From: Gnetum montanum
Lineage: Eukaryota; Streptophyta; Gnetopsida; Gnetales; Gnetaceae
Direction of reading: 5' to 3'
Assembly: GCA_015680685.1 (NCBI GenBank)
Contig: MNCI01009519.1
Coordinates: 399,451-463,450, forward strand
DNA: 64,000 nucleotides
Positions 43,180 through 54,796 of the stretch are shown one piece after another. Both the position numbers and the translations under genes were made by a program. The notes below the pieces were generated by a model. The model was given only the letters and a program-made list of their open reading frames with translations. It did not search any database and was not told the origin of the DNA. Each line of letters opens with the position of its first letter. Within the stretch, counting starts at the first letter, position 1.

Positions 43180-44820
43180 TGTTGCTGCCAATGCCAAGAT
43201 TGCACCTTCCACTGTTCATCCATAGTCGCGCCATCGATCTTGTTCCTTACATGACTATTCTAGCAGTAGTCCATCCTAAGTGTTTCTTCTAGATCCAGTC
43301 CATTATTGTATGATTGCCATCTACACCCACAACACAATCACATATTAGCAAGGGTTAATAAATAAATCATGATGTAGTTGATACCTTGCCTCGATGTAAG
43401 GTCCATTAGCTGAGTTGTGATATGGCTAATATGGATTCTAGAGATATATACTGGTGACTACCCAAGGTGTAGGATTTAGGGAAAAATTGAAAAAATTGGA
43501 CTAGGACCCCCATGACTAAGAGTGATCCTCCAGTAGCAATAGAATTGAAAAATATAAGGAATAAGAAAGATGGAAAAAAAGAAACAATGACAACACTGAT
43601 AAAATGGATGTTAGAGGTGGAAATGAAAAAAATAAATATTGATTGCAGCAATTTTTAAGGAAAAGAAGTTAACTGATGCAGTAATTAGGAATGCCATTGG
43701 GTCCTCCCCAAAGCAGGCTCATGCCCTTAATGCCTTGACAATCCTACATTCAAAGAGTTTGTAGGCTTTGGAAATGTCAATTGGAAGCAAGAGTTAAAGT
43801 CTTAACCACAAGAATCTACCAAAAAGAGAACAACATATCAACCAAAATAGAGACTACTAATACAATCGGCAATGAGGTGGAACATGGAGAAAGAATGATG
43901 AGGAGAAGAGAATGGAATGGAGTCCCAAGAACAAGGTGGTGTACAAACCCTTGTGTAGTTATGGTTAATGTGACTTAGTAGATCTCATTCCAAATCTAGC
44001 CTCAAACAATCCACATTCAGTGACTTCGCATTAATACACTTGGCCAATCCATCCACTTGAAGTAGCAAGAATGCTTTCGCCAAAGAGTCACCACCATTCC
44101 GAGGAAATGAGAAAAGGAAAAGTAGGAAGAGAGAGGGGGCCTTAGTTAGAGGGAACATATTTGTTTAGTTCCATAACCAGTGCTTGGTAGCCCAGATGAT
44201 TATTTTGTCTAAGGGGCATGCTTTGAATTCTCACTTTTTTTTCTTGCATGAGAACCACACCATGCAAAGACTTATTATTTTTATTAGCTCAGCTTCCCGA
44301 TAATGGAGCAACGTTGGAATGGTAAGGAAAACCAAAGAAGAAAACATCCAAGCACCCAAGAGAATGGCTAGTACAAATGCATCAAATCTCCTTGAAGTCA
44401 CATCCTTTTCAATCATTGAGTCCTTATGTAGTTTGAGAAATTTCCAGTCACAAATTCGTTGATAGTTCTATTATTTAAAGAAAGGCACTGTATAGTTCCA
44501 AGCCAAGGGAGACCATAGAAATTCATGGATGTATGGATGACATGGACTCATTGCCTGTTATATCAAGAGAACCATGCCTGAGTATCAACATTATAACTCA
44601 ACGGTAAAAACCAAACATTAGTAATTAATGGAATACAGTTCATACCACCATCAAGAGCACTTATTAGGCAATGAACCTAACTAAATAAATAACACAGAAA
44701 GAAATGAAAGAGTATAAATGATGTTGTAAAAAAAAAAGAAAATTTAAATAAATTTGTAAAAAAAATGTGTAAAATAGAAACCTAAAAAGGAACTAAGGGC
44801 CTCAAATGATCAGCAGAGGT
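43180..44820. other. Unidentified 1.6-kb segment in C, in place of pol
   Basis: Base composition is more balanced than its surroundings and no Gag, Pol or LTR similarity to the other elements is seen. Minus strand 44416-44231 gives a 61-codon stretch with a hydrophobic middle ('FDAFVLAILLGAWMFSSLVF'), and 43651-43406 gives another hydrophobic stretch. A polypurine-like AGTCATGGGGGTCC (minus) is at about 43507-43520. It could be captured foreign sequence or a decayed 3' region; I cannot identify it. Confidence 0.35.
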
Positions 44821-44869
44821 GGCCATCTCCCCCATGATTGATTTGGAAAGGGGAGATCCAAAATAATGA

Positions 44870-45660
44870 GCGGGGTCATCCCTTCTCCGAGGTCTTATGT
44901 GCATTGACCATTCTAGATTCATGACAAGGTTTGGTCTGTTGCACATTAACTAATAATATCTTATTAGAGTGCTTGTTTGAATTTTTTAGGAGTTCCCAAC
45001 TTCTCCCAATTGATGTTTTTAGGTTAAGGTTTGGAAGTTGGTAATGCTCTTGCTCAAGTGTATCTATGCTTTCAACATGAGCACAAGTTATTCCATCAGT
45101 TAGTTCCATGCATGTAGCTGAGTTGCTCTCTTGATTAGCTATCAACCACTAGGTGTCTTCTTGTTGTGTGGTTGCTACATACAAGCACTTTTTAATGTCA
45201 ATTTCTTGTGCATACCGATTGCATGCAGGCAATGCTGAACATTCTTGTATGCAATCACACCCTGTATCACTGTATGTGATGCATGGAACTTTCTTCTTCT
45301 CAATCTTCTAAAATTTTTTTTGTTTAGATATTTCTAGGGAAAGATAATAGATTCCTAGGCATGCATTTATGGTACTTAGCCATGCCCTTCCCATTATTAT
45401 TGGGAAGTCCCCTTTATCATTGTTCACTTTTATCACTAGGAAATTAGCTGGGTATGACCACCCACACACAGTGGTAATGATGTCCTTCACTAGTCCTAAG
45501 GGAATAGTGATAGACTGGTTAGCCAGCTCTAGGAAAATATTGCTCTTCTTTAATAGAGGTAGGTTCCAGGCTTTGTACATCTCTTGCGATATTCAGTTGA
45601 CTCTGGAACTTGAGTCCAGAAGAGCTTTACATGGTTCATTCCTAGCGACTTGGAGGTAGA
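44870..45660 (-). pseudogene. Protease of C and downstream linker
   Basis: Minus-strand retropepsin. From 45660 the region before the active site is 'SRVNxISQEMYKAWNLPLL'-like, with the active-site Asp region near 45610 read as 'LLDSSSRVN'. The open part 45580-45308 has 'NLPLLKKSNIFLELANQSI', 'SYPANFLVIKVNNDKGDFPI' and 'IMGRAWLSTIN'. The linker 45145-44876 ('MIANQESNSATCMELTDG', 'SIGRSWELLKNS') is open and would lead to RT in a full element, but RT is missing. It is the best-preserved protease of family I here; the frame from Gag is nevertheless broken. Confidence 0.75.
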
Positions 45661-45699
45661 TTAGAGGGCATCTGGGATCAGAGAATTTCCTGGTAAGAT

Positions 45700-48282
45700 G
45701 GCCCTCCTTAATCTAGTTAGTAATGGCATGGGTTAACACAACTATGTGCATTGAGTTTGGTTTTTGATTTGAAGGGAGTTCTGCAGCCTTATTTGATGGA
45801 GAAGCGTTCAGAGGTTTGACCACTTGTGGTTGTGAGGGCTTGGTTGGACTATTGGTTCTGAAGAAAGGTCTTCTCTTCATGCAGTTGTTAGAACCAGCAG
45901 TGGGTTGAAGATTCATAGCCCTTGTAGCATTGCGTTGCTACAATTGAGTGGGGAGTTCCCCTTGCATTATTGGAGCAGGTGGTAATGGAGCTATTGGTTT
46001 GAGAGTTGTGGATGGATTTGGAGGATGGTATGTTTTTGGGCTATCTCCCCTAGGATAAGGAGTCTTATAATACTCCTGAGCTTGGTAGTGATGTTGTGGT
46101 GTAATGTGACCAATAGAGTCATGTGGGGAGACTGGTTGTTGCACATAGTGGCCACATGGATTCGATTGCCGATAGGGGTATTGTTACCTTGGTGCTGGCA
46201 TCCCCCATGACTATGGGTATTGCCATTATTGGTATTGCTCAATAGGTTGTGGTGGAGTTCCACTTGGATAATACATTGAAGGTTGGTGGAATTGTCTTGG
46301 GTTACCTTGGGGATAAGGTAATTGTCGGGGTGCTTGCCGTTTGTTAAGCCATGGTTTGAGTGCATACACCCCAGATTCTTATAGATGTGAGATTACTGGG
46401 CAACATCCCTTAGGATGGTCATATTGGTGTATCTCACATCCACCATCACTGTTCGTATCTGAATCCACAACCTCTTCAGTGATGGCCATTTTACCCTTAC
46501 CCTTGTTACATGCATTTTCTACATCTCTCCTTTTCTTTTTGTCATAGTCACTACCTCTCTCCCTAGATTCCTCTATAATTTTAAGGATAGTTTCAACTCT
46601 ACTATCTAGGGAGTCCCACATTTGGTCTACCTTTGCTGATACTTCGGTTGTTAAATTTTGGAGTGACAAAGTTTTCCTATTCACCATCTCTTCGAGGGGT
46701 GACTCTTCCTCCTTCTCATAGAATCTCACTTCCCTTTTTCGGAGGGGGAAGGATCTTGGTTGTACTCTTCTACACTTTCTCTCTTATGTAGCTCCCCTTT
46801 TTCATTAGCTACTTACTCTAGCAATCTATGAACTTGATGAGACCTAAGCTCTGATAATCTCCCTTGGGCATACATTCCAAGGGTTCTCCTTGTTTCATGC
46901 CTAAGTCCATCTATGAGATGGTGTAGTTGATCTCGTTGCGAATAACCATGGCCCATGAAACGATGTAAAAGTGCATAATAACGGCCCATGGTAGCATCCA
47001 AGGATTCATAATTTCCTTGCTTCCATCCTTGGATTTTCTTTCATAGGTTAGACACTCAAGAGTATGTTTAGTACTTATCATTAAACAATTCTAACATTGT
47101 ACTCCATCTCTTAATGGATTCCAGTTCTAAGGACCGGTACCAGCTTTCTGCTTCTTTCATTAGTGTCGTTGGGAACAACTTTAGTTTTTGCCATTTTTTT
47201 TTCTATGTTCTTCAAGGAACATGCATCATGGAATGCTTGTAAATGATTTTGAGGATCAGTGTTGTATCCCCCCTCAAATCATGGGATGTTATTCATGTCT
47301 AACCTCTTGAGCCTACTATATTTTTGGTGCCTTGTGGGGATTCTCATAGCCTCTGTGATATCTAACATGCTTCTAGTTGTGAGTAGGGGTTCTTCATGGT
47401 CATCTCATTCATAGCATCCATGGTTTCTACACGGTTCCCTACTCTCCCTTCTTCCATGCCTTGATTCCTTAGAGTGCCCTCATCCTTGTTCTGGACTCTC
47501 TCGTCGATGTTTTTCACTCGATTTTTCTTTATCCTCATGGTTAGTTTCCTTATGGCTACGTCTGGATATAGAAGGAGAGGGTGAATGTGATGATGAAGGT
47601 GAAGAAGAAGGAGAAACATTTCCATGATGGTGTTTACTAGCTTCTCTTCTTTGGTCTCAGCCCCAATCGTGATTTCAATCAGAATGTCTGTCCTTATCGT
47701 GTGTTTGTGTTCTCTTGTTGAACACTTCGTGTTCATGGGGATTAGAACCAGGTTTGTGAACCATGGAGTGTAGGTTTTAATACATCACCTCCTAACCATC
47801 ATTAGGAGGGGGAACATCATTTGGTGGGGAAACTATTGAAACAGGTTCACCACCCTCAATTTCGCTCAAGACATGTAGAGCATTATGGGGCCATTTACCC
47901 TTTGAGGATGTATGATATCTCTCCTATTGCAAGTCCCTTTGACATTGTCCTTCTATGGGATGGTAGTCCCTTGTGTCATGATCACATGCAATGTACTCTA
48001 TGTATAAATGTGGCATGCCTATTTGTGTGAGAGCATGAAGGAGCATGTTGGGGACTAATTGATTTGGAAGAAATACTATGTTACCTTCCAAGTCTCTCCA
48101 ACGCAGTTGTTCATCTTGATGAAGAATAAAGGTAAAGTTGGGTACATACTCATCGTGATGAATATATACCACACGAAATTGTTAAGGAACTGGAAAATCT
48201 TGGTTATGTGTGTTATGCCGCTGACTGTCTCTTGTGTTAGTCCTAGGCGGTGAGATGCTTTGATGTGGAGAAGAAGACATTT
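45700..48282 (-). pseudogene. Gag of C
   Basis: Start ATG at 48282 ('MSSSPHQSISPPRTNT'), about 120 bases after the primer-binding site. N-terminal domain (codons about 35-110): 'VVYIHHDEYVPNFTFIL', 'HQDEQLRWRDLEGNIVFLP', 'LYIEYIACDHDTRDYHP'; shared with M0 and M1. A charged linker (47736-47362) follows. Gag core from about 47300 to 46800: 'FEGGYNTDPQNHLQAFHDAC', 'MGRYYALLHRFMGHGYSQ', 'HHLIDGLRHETRRTLGMYA', 'LRSHQVHRLLE'. A helical charged part 46729-46379 ('VETILKIIEESRERG') and a Pro/His/Gln-rich region 46365-45713 end it. Stops at several places. The role is particle assembly. Confidence 0.8.
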
Positions 48283-48405
48283 TCTCTTATTCGGTGTGTA
48301 ATTTACCATTGTCTTATCTTTTCTTGATTAACCCTAAGGGTTCATTCTAGCTTCCCAATGACATGGATGATTTCCTATGTTCTACGTAGCACACAAACAA
48401 CTAAG

Positions 48406-48423
48406 TCCCCAACAATGGTGCCA
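48406..48423 (-). other. Primer-binding site of C (tRNA-Asp type)
   Basis: Minus strand TGGCACCATTGTTGGGGA, one base from the LTR. All four differences from TGGCGCCGTTGCCGGGGA are transitions of the deamination type. Confidence 0.85.
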
Positions 48424-48424
48424 A

Positions 48425-49206
48425 TGATGATTTGTGAGGTACCCCTACACTTAACCATATGAATATGAGCATTTCATGCATGATTCGGTCGAACTCCAAG
48501 GACTAAGTGCTTACGCACATTAATGGAACACTTAAGGTTAATCAATTGTTGTCTTCCCAAACTTACTTGTATTGTCACGGTTGTATGGTTAAGTAAGCTT
48601 GAGGTGTATGATTTTTATATCTTTTATCTTTTTAATGTCTTATGCTAATGAGGGAAGGCGAAGAGAACTAAATGACTAACTTTCGATAACTATTCACTAA
48701 CTAAGTTTTAATTGTTCCTAACACTAGTATCCATTTCCACTTTCCACACACATCCTGAACTAGTGTAACACTACTAGGATTACCAAAGGCTAATCGTTAT
48801 TGGGTTACCAAGCGCTATACACATGCTCGAAGTGGTCATACTGAGTGTACTTAACTAGGAGAGCTCAGGGTTGAGAAAGAGATTAATTAACTAGGAAATC
48901 ATTTAAACATTCAATAATAATTAATTACTATTTATCTTAGTCCATATGCGGCAAATTTTATCATAAAGTTCATCTTTATTTCCGTACACAAATGTGTGCT
49001 TAGGTACAATTTGCTTGAATAAAGATCTGTTCACTTTAAGACTCCTACTCTAGGCACATGGAAATTATTCACATGGAAATTATTCTAACTTTGGAATGGT
49101 AAAACTGCAAGAGTTTAGCTAAGGGTCTAAGTCTAACTACCTAAAACAAGGGAAGCTGTCTCTTATTTATAGATAATAAGATGGGACGTGATATCACGGC
49201 TCATCA
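48425..49206 (-). mobile_element. 5' LTR of C
   Basis: On the minus strand TGATGAGCCGTGATATCACG ... GGTACCTCACAAATCATCA. TATA box CTATAAATAA (minus) at 49172-49163. A local duplication 'CACATGGAAATTATT' occurs at about 49055-49084 and is single in the 3' LTR. Confidence 0.9.
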
Positions 49207-49211
49207 TGTAG

Positions 49212-50268
49212 TTTCCACAAAACCCAATGTGGGAGTTGTAAGGCCAACGTTGGAGTTGTAGGGTTTTCCATTTCCTAGCAAGGGAAAACATAGTCATGAT
49301 AGTCTCTAGTGGTGATAGCATGACGAATGTAGTCATCTTAGATTTCCAACAATCTTTACATGGCCAACATAGTCACCACATTTTCTAGCAAATGGCAACA
49401 AATGTAGTGTAACTCTCCTAGGTCAGTGTAGTTGAGGTGAAGACAACATTGTCATAAAAGTTAATTTACTATTTTTAGTGAGTGGATGGGCTTTGATTAC
49501 TTTGGTGTATCAAAACTTGTCATAAATGATCAACTACATTGGGATAATAGTCTGCTACACATGCAATCAATGTCAATATGTCAACAATCATGGAAAAAAT
49601 TTGTAGCCTAAAATCAGTAACCTTGAAGCCTATAAAAAGCCAAACTTAAGAATACTATTAGGGTTCCATAATTTGAACAACCTCAAATGAACATTTGTGC
49701 AACCAATAGCCTTTTCTTATAACCTTAAGAACTTTTGAGAGCAAGTTGGTATCTACGTTGGGTACTAGAGACTCCCAACATAATACAATTGTATCAAGAG
49801 TTGAATACCACATGTAACTAGAGTTATAGATTTGAATAGAAACTAATAAGATGTTCTTAATGATTGGGTTTGGGAAGTATCTAGATTGTGGAGTTCGATT
49901 GTAGAACATAAGTTGCCAAATCCAATAGGCTTGAAGCTTCATCCAAACAAGCTTCTTGTCCATTTAAGAACACAATATGTACTTTTTGGAACTCTAAACT
50001 TTCAGCATTTTTGCTATCTTAATAAAGTTTTATAGTTCATTTGTAGTGTAGATTTATTTAAAGTTTAATTTTTGTGTTTATTTTCATTTGAATCTATAAT
50101 TCTATTTTCATTTTCATTTCCTTTTACATTTTCTAAGTCCCTGGGTGATCGACTAGACCATCTAGGGTATCTTGGATTCTATTTCTTGGAGGTGCTTGGG
50201 ACACAAGGTTAGGCTATTTTTCTTAGGATTCTAAGTTTTTCCAATGACCAAATTTTGTAGGTGCTATA
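49212..50268 (+). mobile_element. D 5' LTR, right piece
   Basis: Resumes after C with 'TTTCCACAAAACCCAATG'. Contains repeated words of the type 'CCAATGTGGGAGTTGTA' (49225-49260) and 'CATAGTCA' (49290-49380), TATA box TATAAAAAG at 49631-49639, and the family II 3' part 'AAGTCCCTGGGTGATCGACT' near 50140. Ends about GTGCTATA. Confidence 0.75.
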
Positions 50269-50273
50269 GTTTC

Positions 50274-51118
50274 TAGAGCCAGAAGAAGGACCTCCACTCG
50301 AATTCTAAGCAAAAAACTTCTTCCAACATTTTTCAAAATTTTCTCCAAGCTTTTCCCAAATACCAAGTCTTTTCCATTTTGAACTAAAAAACTTGCAAGC
50401 TTTTAACATCAAAAACTAATGTTGGTATCTAGTCCCCCACAACCAACATCTAGCATACTTATTATGGGTCAGTTGTGTTTTTACATCATATTCATAGTAG
50501 TTGCTAGGCTTTCTAAGGCTAGTATAGTCAATACTTTAAACAACAATGTTTGCCCATCAAAACCTCCATTTAGGATATCTTGAGAGCTAGTGTAGATCCA
50601 TAAAAAAACCCAAATATATCTACTATGAAAATTCTATAAAAAATCCAACATAGACACTATGAAGAATCTAGCATAGTCCTTGGAAAAATAAAAATTTTCA
50701 CATTCATTCTCTTAAAACCAATGTACTTCCTTCAAGTGGAGAAATTCGCAACATGTTTATCCCAAGTTAAAACCCATTTCCCACCATCTACCTCAGTGTT
50801 GTTGGCTACACAATATAGTGGTCTATTGCACACACTCTAGCATAGACACTACTGGTAAAGCCAACATAGTTGGTATTGCCAACATTTACAACTTTCACAC
50901 TTTTCCAAGTGTCGTGCACATCACTACCACTACAACTTGCATCACACCTATAGTTTTAGTTTATACAATTTTCTAGCTATGCCTCCTTTTGCATCTTGAA
51001 CAATTCCACTTGCTGGAATTTTTATTTAAAAAATCAATTTTAAAATTTACTAAACCATTTTAAAACTAACAAATATGTTGTTCAACCAATCCATCATCTT
51101 TCTCCTTAACCTAACCAA
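50274..51118 (+). other. Primer-binding site and leader of D
   Basis: TAGAGCCAGAAGAAGGAC at 50274-50291 matches 13 of 18 bases of TGGCGCTAGAAGGAGGGC. The leader to 51118 is non-coding, with 'CCAACAT' and 'AGCATAGTC' words repeated loosely; I see nothing else in it. Confidence 0.6.
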
Positions 51119-52958
51119 CATGGCATCTAACCAATATGCTATGAGGGTTTATGACCCTAAATACCTAGTAGTACTTGAATGTAGACATTAACTTAGGCTA
51201 AGAGGGTAGAGCCTAGATTTTGTAGTCATTGATTAAAATGATTATAATTTCATCTATGCCAATATCTAGGTAGGCTTGCTCGTTTCACAGGTGGAGGAAG
51301 AGTCTAAGCATGAATACAAACTTATTCACTGCACCAGGAAGGAATACATTCCTTGCTTGTATGAAAGATACCACTATTTGACATCCACATAAAATTATTT
51401 CTCATCTAATCATGATGGGAAATCAAGTTTTGAGTGTTAATGCAAAGAGTAGGATGAGTTTGAGGTAGAGCTCAAACTAGAAAACTTTCTAGAAATCCTA
51501 TTTCAATGATTAGCTCCCCAAACCACTATACCCACCTCAGTCTCTCCTACCTCATCCATGGAGCAAGTTCTTCAATCCTCATTGTCTATCTATCTAATCA
51601 TGTTTGGGATAGCACCTATTATAGTGGTTCATTAGACATAATTGGTGCTTCAAACCACACTCATTTTTTCATCTATGCCATTTTCCACATAACCACACAA
51701 TTATCTCAACCATCATCGATGGTTATCACCACGACTCACCCCTTCTCTATAATAGCAGATCCCATGGTAGGATTCCAAAGAACCTAAGGGTTACAAACAC
51801 TCTTTACTCCCTTCATACCATAAATTCTAACTTAGACCTCTTTCTCCTTGTTTAACCCACTTGCAACAGTGGTCACCCAACCTCTTCCATCTGTATCGAT
51901 ACCCATCATGAAACCCTAGGCCTTAAAACTTCTTCCTCAACCATCAACATAAGGACTATAGACCACAGGGATTTCCTAAGGCTTGGATCAAGCCTTCCAA
52001 ATCATCTAATACCTTATCAAAGAGCTATGGAAATTTAAGGCTAGTATAACTTAGATGAGCAAGGTTTTAGACTTTTACCAAGATGATCCTATAAGCCTTA
52101 CTATGCCTCAACTAACCTTACTTGTGCATATGCCCATACCAAACTTCACCAATTACAATGGTGAAGGAGATTCCAATTCACATCTAGTCATCTCCTAGTC
52201 TAAGTACCTTCTTTTGTAGGCTTGGCTACATATGACATTGAAGAGTTTTTAGATAAAGATCTAGATTAGTATCAAACCTTGCCTAGAGGTTCTATCTCTT
52301 TTCTTGAGGATCTGATAAACCAATTTGTAAACCACTACAAATACAACTTAAGGTTGGATGTCATCTTAGATCAATTGATGAAGGTGAAGCAGGGGCCACT
52401 TGAACTAGTCAAAAGGTTCATTCAAAGATGGAATTCAACACTTAACAAGATTCCAGAGCCTATCTGTAAAACCCACCTCTTGGGAATCTATGAGGGAGTA
52501 GTAAATGACTTTATTAAGTCAAAGCTTTATTACCTAGAGCCTAGTCACTAAGCCAAGCCTTCTCACAAACTAATAACATTGAGGAGATAGTTGAGGCTAG
52601 CAATGATCTAGCCTATGTGGCATGTAAAAATCAACACACAAGGAGGAATAATAATAAAGCTAGATAAGAACATACAACTGTGGTTGTAGTAACAAAAGAG
52701 TTAAAGCAAGTAGAAAGGCAAGGATCACAACCATGCAACACATCTTCTAACTCCCTTGCAACCATCCATTTCCAATGTCCCAAATGAATCAAGATCAAAC
52801 TTTGGGCAGAAGGATAGGTCTAAGTACACAAGGTTTCTTGTGAAGCCCTTTGAGCATTTAGAATTGTTGCTTAAAGATAACTATATACAACATAAGAAAC
52901 TATTTAATGAAGCCCATAAGAGCCATGACCATATTTGTGACATAACTAAAGACCTAAT
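51119..52958 (+). pseudogene. Gag of D, cut by element E
   Basis: Probable start at 51122 ('MASNQYAMRVYDPKYL'). N-terminal part 'DYNFIYANI', 'EYKLIHCTRKEYIPCLYE' matches A and E. A Pro/Thr-rich linker follows (51506-51990). Core at 52060-52551: 'FYQDDPISLTMP', 'NYNGEGDSNSHL', 'SISFLEDLINQFVNHYKYNL' , 'LVKRFIQRWNSTLNKI', 'VNDFIKSKLYYLEPSH'. The segment at 52756-52958 has 'GQKDRSKYTRFLVKPFEHLE' and stops at 'ITKDLIE', where E begins. Stops and frame changes. Role as for the A Gag. Confidence 0.8.
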
Positions 52959-54542
52959 TGAAACACCGTGGAAATTGCGAATCGGCCTAAGGCGAAGATT
53001 CACGATTTGGGTGAAAAGTTCATGACAGAAATCTAGAAAACAGAACAAGGCAAAGAGGCGCGCAGCATCAAATCTCCAAGTCTCTTACAAATTTCCACCT
53101 TACCTTGTTTTCTCTCTTTATGCTACATTACACAACATAGCATAGTGTTGCTCAACGTAACTCTATTTAACATGGCCCGATATTAGAAAGTAACTTACTT
53201 CGGAAATTTTGATGAAGTTTAAAGTTTAAAGACTTGCCACATATTCTTCTAAGTCTTTTCTTCAGGGCTGAGTTTATGCTCCATTACGTAGAGTAGCATA
53301 ACGAGCTTCAAAGAAAGCAAAGTTAGAGTCCAAGGAAGCGCAGTAGATTGATTTCTTCTTTTTTGCAGATTGGTTTCTTTACACTCATTATGCTACGCAG
53401 TGTAGGCAAGCATAATTTATTGTAAAGTTGACCATTTTTACGCTCTATTACGCTTTGCGGCATAAAGGAGCGTAAAACAGCTTGAATCAACTACTTCCAT
53501 GCCATATTACGCTCTGACACGTGACGCAGCGTAAACGAGCGTAATACAGCCTAAAGCCAGCTAAAGCAGTACCAGATATGCACCTGCTATTCACATACAC
53601 AATACACTGATGAGCGTATTGTGCGTAATCATGAAGTAGCTTCAACGGAAGTGGTTGATAGCGTACTTTGCCCCCTTTTCCAAAAGACGTGATGCAACAT
53701 GACCAGTTTCAACATAAAGTTTGCCAAGTTAACAGTATTTTGAAGGTTGAGACACGTGTCATCAGGACCTATAAATACTCCAGTTGACGAAGATCTAAGG
53801 GGATGATCTTGAGCTCTTTTGGCCGCATCACATTTTAGCAGAGACAGAAGGCATTTGCTTGAGCATTAGCAGCTGAGCATTGGTACCAGGAGCGATCAGT
53901 CCTTTAGTGAAAATACAGTTCTTTCCATTGGCGATCATTGGTAGTTTTAAGTAGAGACTACCCAAGGCAAAGGAAGCAGATTAGAGATCAAGAGATCGTC
54001 TGGTGCGATCGACAGGATCTATTGATCAGAAACAGTTGATCGATAGACATCTAGGTTTGACCATTCTTGCATCCCATCTTTGGCTTACGAGGTAGACCGA
54101 GCTTCATTTTGTATTCCTTGTTGAATAGTTTTCTTGTTATTTTATGTATGCTTCGCACAAGATAAGTAGAGTTTGCCATTGGAACTTTGTATACAATATA
54201 CTCAGTCTCCGGGTCAAAACATAGATCTTGGAATTGTGCATTCATCTTTAATCCGATCCTCCTTGTCACGTTGACGTTGCTGTTATTTCAATTCATTTAC
54301 ATTATTTTCTACTCCTTTTACAGTTCATCGAATCGAATTGTTTCGTGGAATATCTAATACACATATTATCGCAATATTCGTCAATTTAATGATTGAGTAA
54401 GTCCCTGTCTAATCGACAAGACCGTTCAGGGCACCACGGATTCGTTTTCTCCAGCACAGCCCTCGCACGGATCCATGGTTAAGACTATATACACGGGTTT
54501 CGTTTGGTACTTTCCAATGACCGATGTTTTCTATCGTTACAA
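52959..54542 (+). mobile_element. 5' LTR of E
   Basis: TGAAACACCGTGGAAATTGC ... CTATCGTTACA, 1,584 bp. Start, TATA region and 3' third match solo LTR S. TATA box TATAAATA at 53770-53777. The 3' portion has 'AAGTCCCTGTCTAATCGACA' at about 54402. Hairpin array at 53110-53625. Confidence 0.9.
53110..53625. repeat. Hairpin array in the U3 of E
   Basis: Series of inverted repeats like that of S. The best are 53506-53514 with 53537-53545 (ATTACGCTC / GAGCGTAAT), the TTTACGCTC...GAGCGTAAA pair near 53437-53475, and CACAATAC...GTATTGTG near 53602-53630. Weaker ones lie at 53120-53165, 53275-53310 and 53385-53420. Ends about 145 bases before the TATA box. Confidence 0.8.
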
Positions 54543-54548
54543 TTTTCT

Positions 54549-54566
54549 GGCACTAGAAGGAGGGCA
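54549..54566 (+). other. Primer-binding site of E
   Basis: TGGCACTAGAAGGAGGGC, six bases after the LTR end; same as A (12230). Confidence 0.8.
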
Positions 54567-54796
54567 AGATAAAGCTTCGATCTATATTTTACGGGTAGCC
54601 CTGTAAGCGATCTATACCCATGTACATAAAAATGTAGATGCAATACCTCTAGGGAAGTTTACGAAAAATCATGAGGTGTAGATTGGTCACAGCAACGATT
54701 CCCTTGGAATCCTACAGGGTAGAAAGCCCAATCATAGTTTTGTTTGGCCATCGCCTTTTAGATCCCGTCATTTCTTGTTATTAACTTATCTGAGAA

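Larger units (their letters stand above)
42100..49206 (-). mobile_element. C: family I element with gag-pro only, nested in the D LTR
   Basis: Minus strand: 5' LTR 49206-48425 (782 bp), primer-binding site 48423-48406, Gag from 48282 to about 45700, protease about 45660-45250, a linker to about 44870, 1.7 kb of unidentified sequence, polypurine tract at 42935-42921, 3' LTR 42920-42100 (821 bp). Flanks are CATAG (42095-42099) and TGTAG (49207-49211), which fit one original CGTAG deaminated on opposite strands. No RT or integrase is present, so it needed a helper. Confidence 0.85.

Noticed and set aside
54051-54269. 72-codon minus-strand frame in the E LTR with 'YIVYKVP'
   Set aside because: Lies wholly inside an LTR, is not present in the solo LTR S at the same position, and has no recognisable domain.
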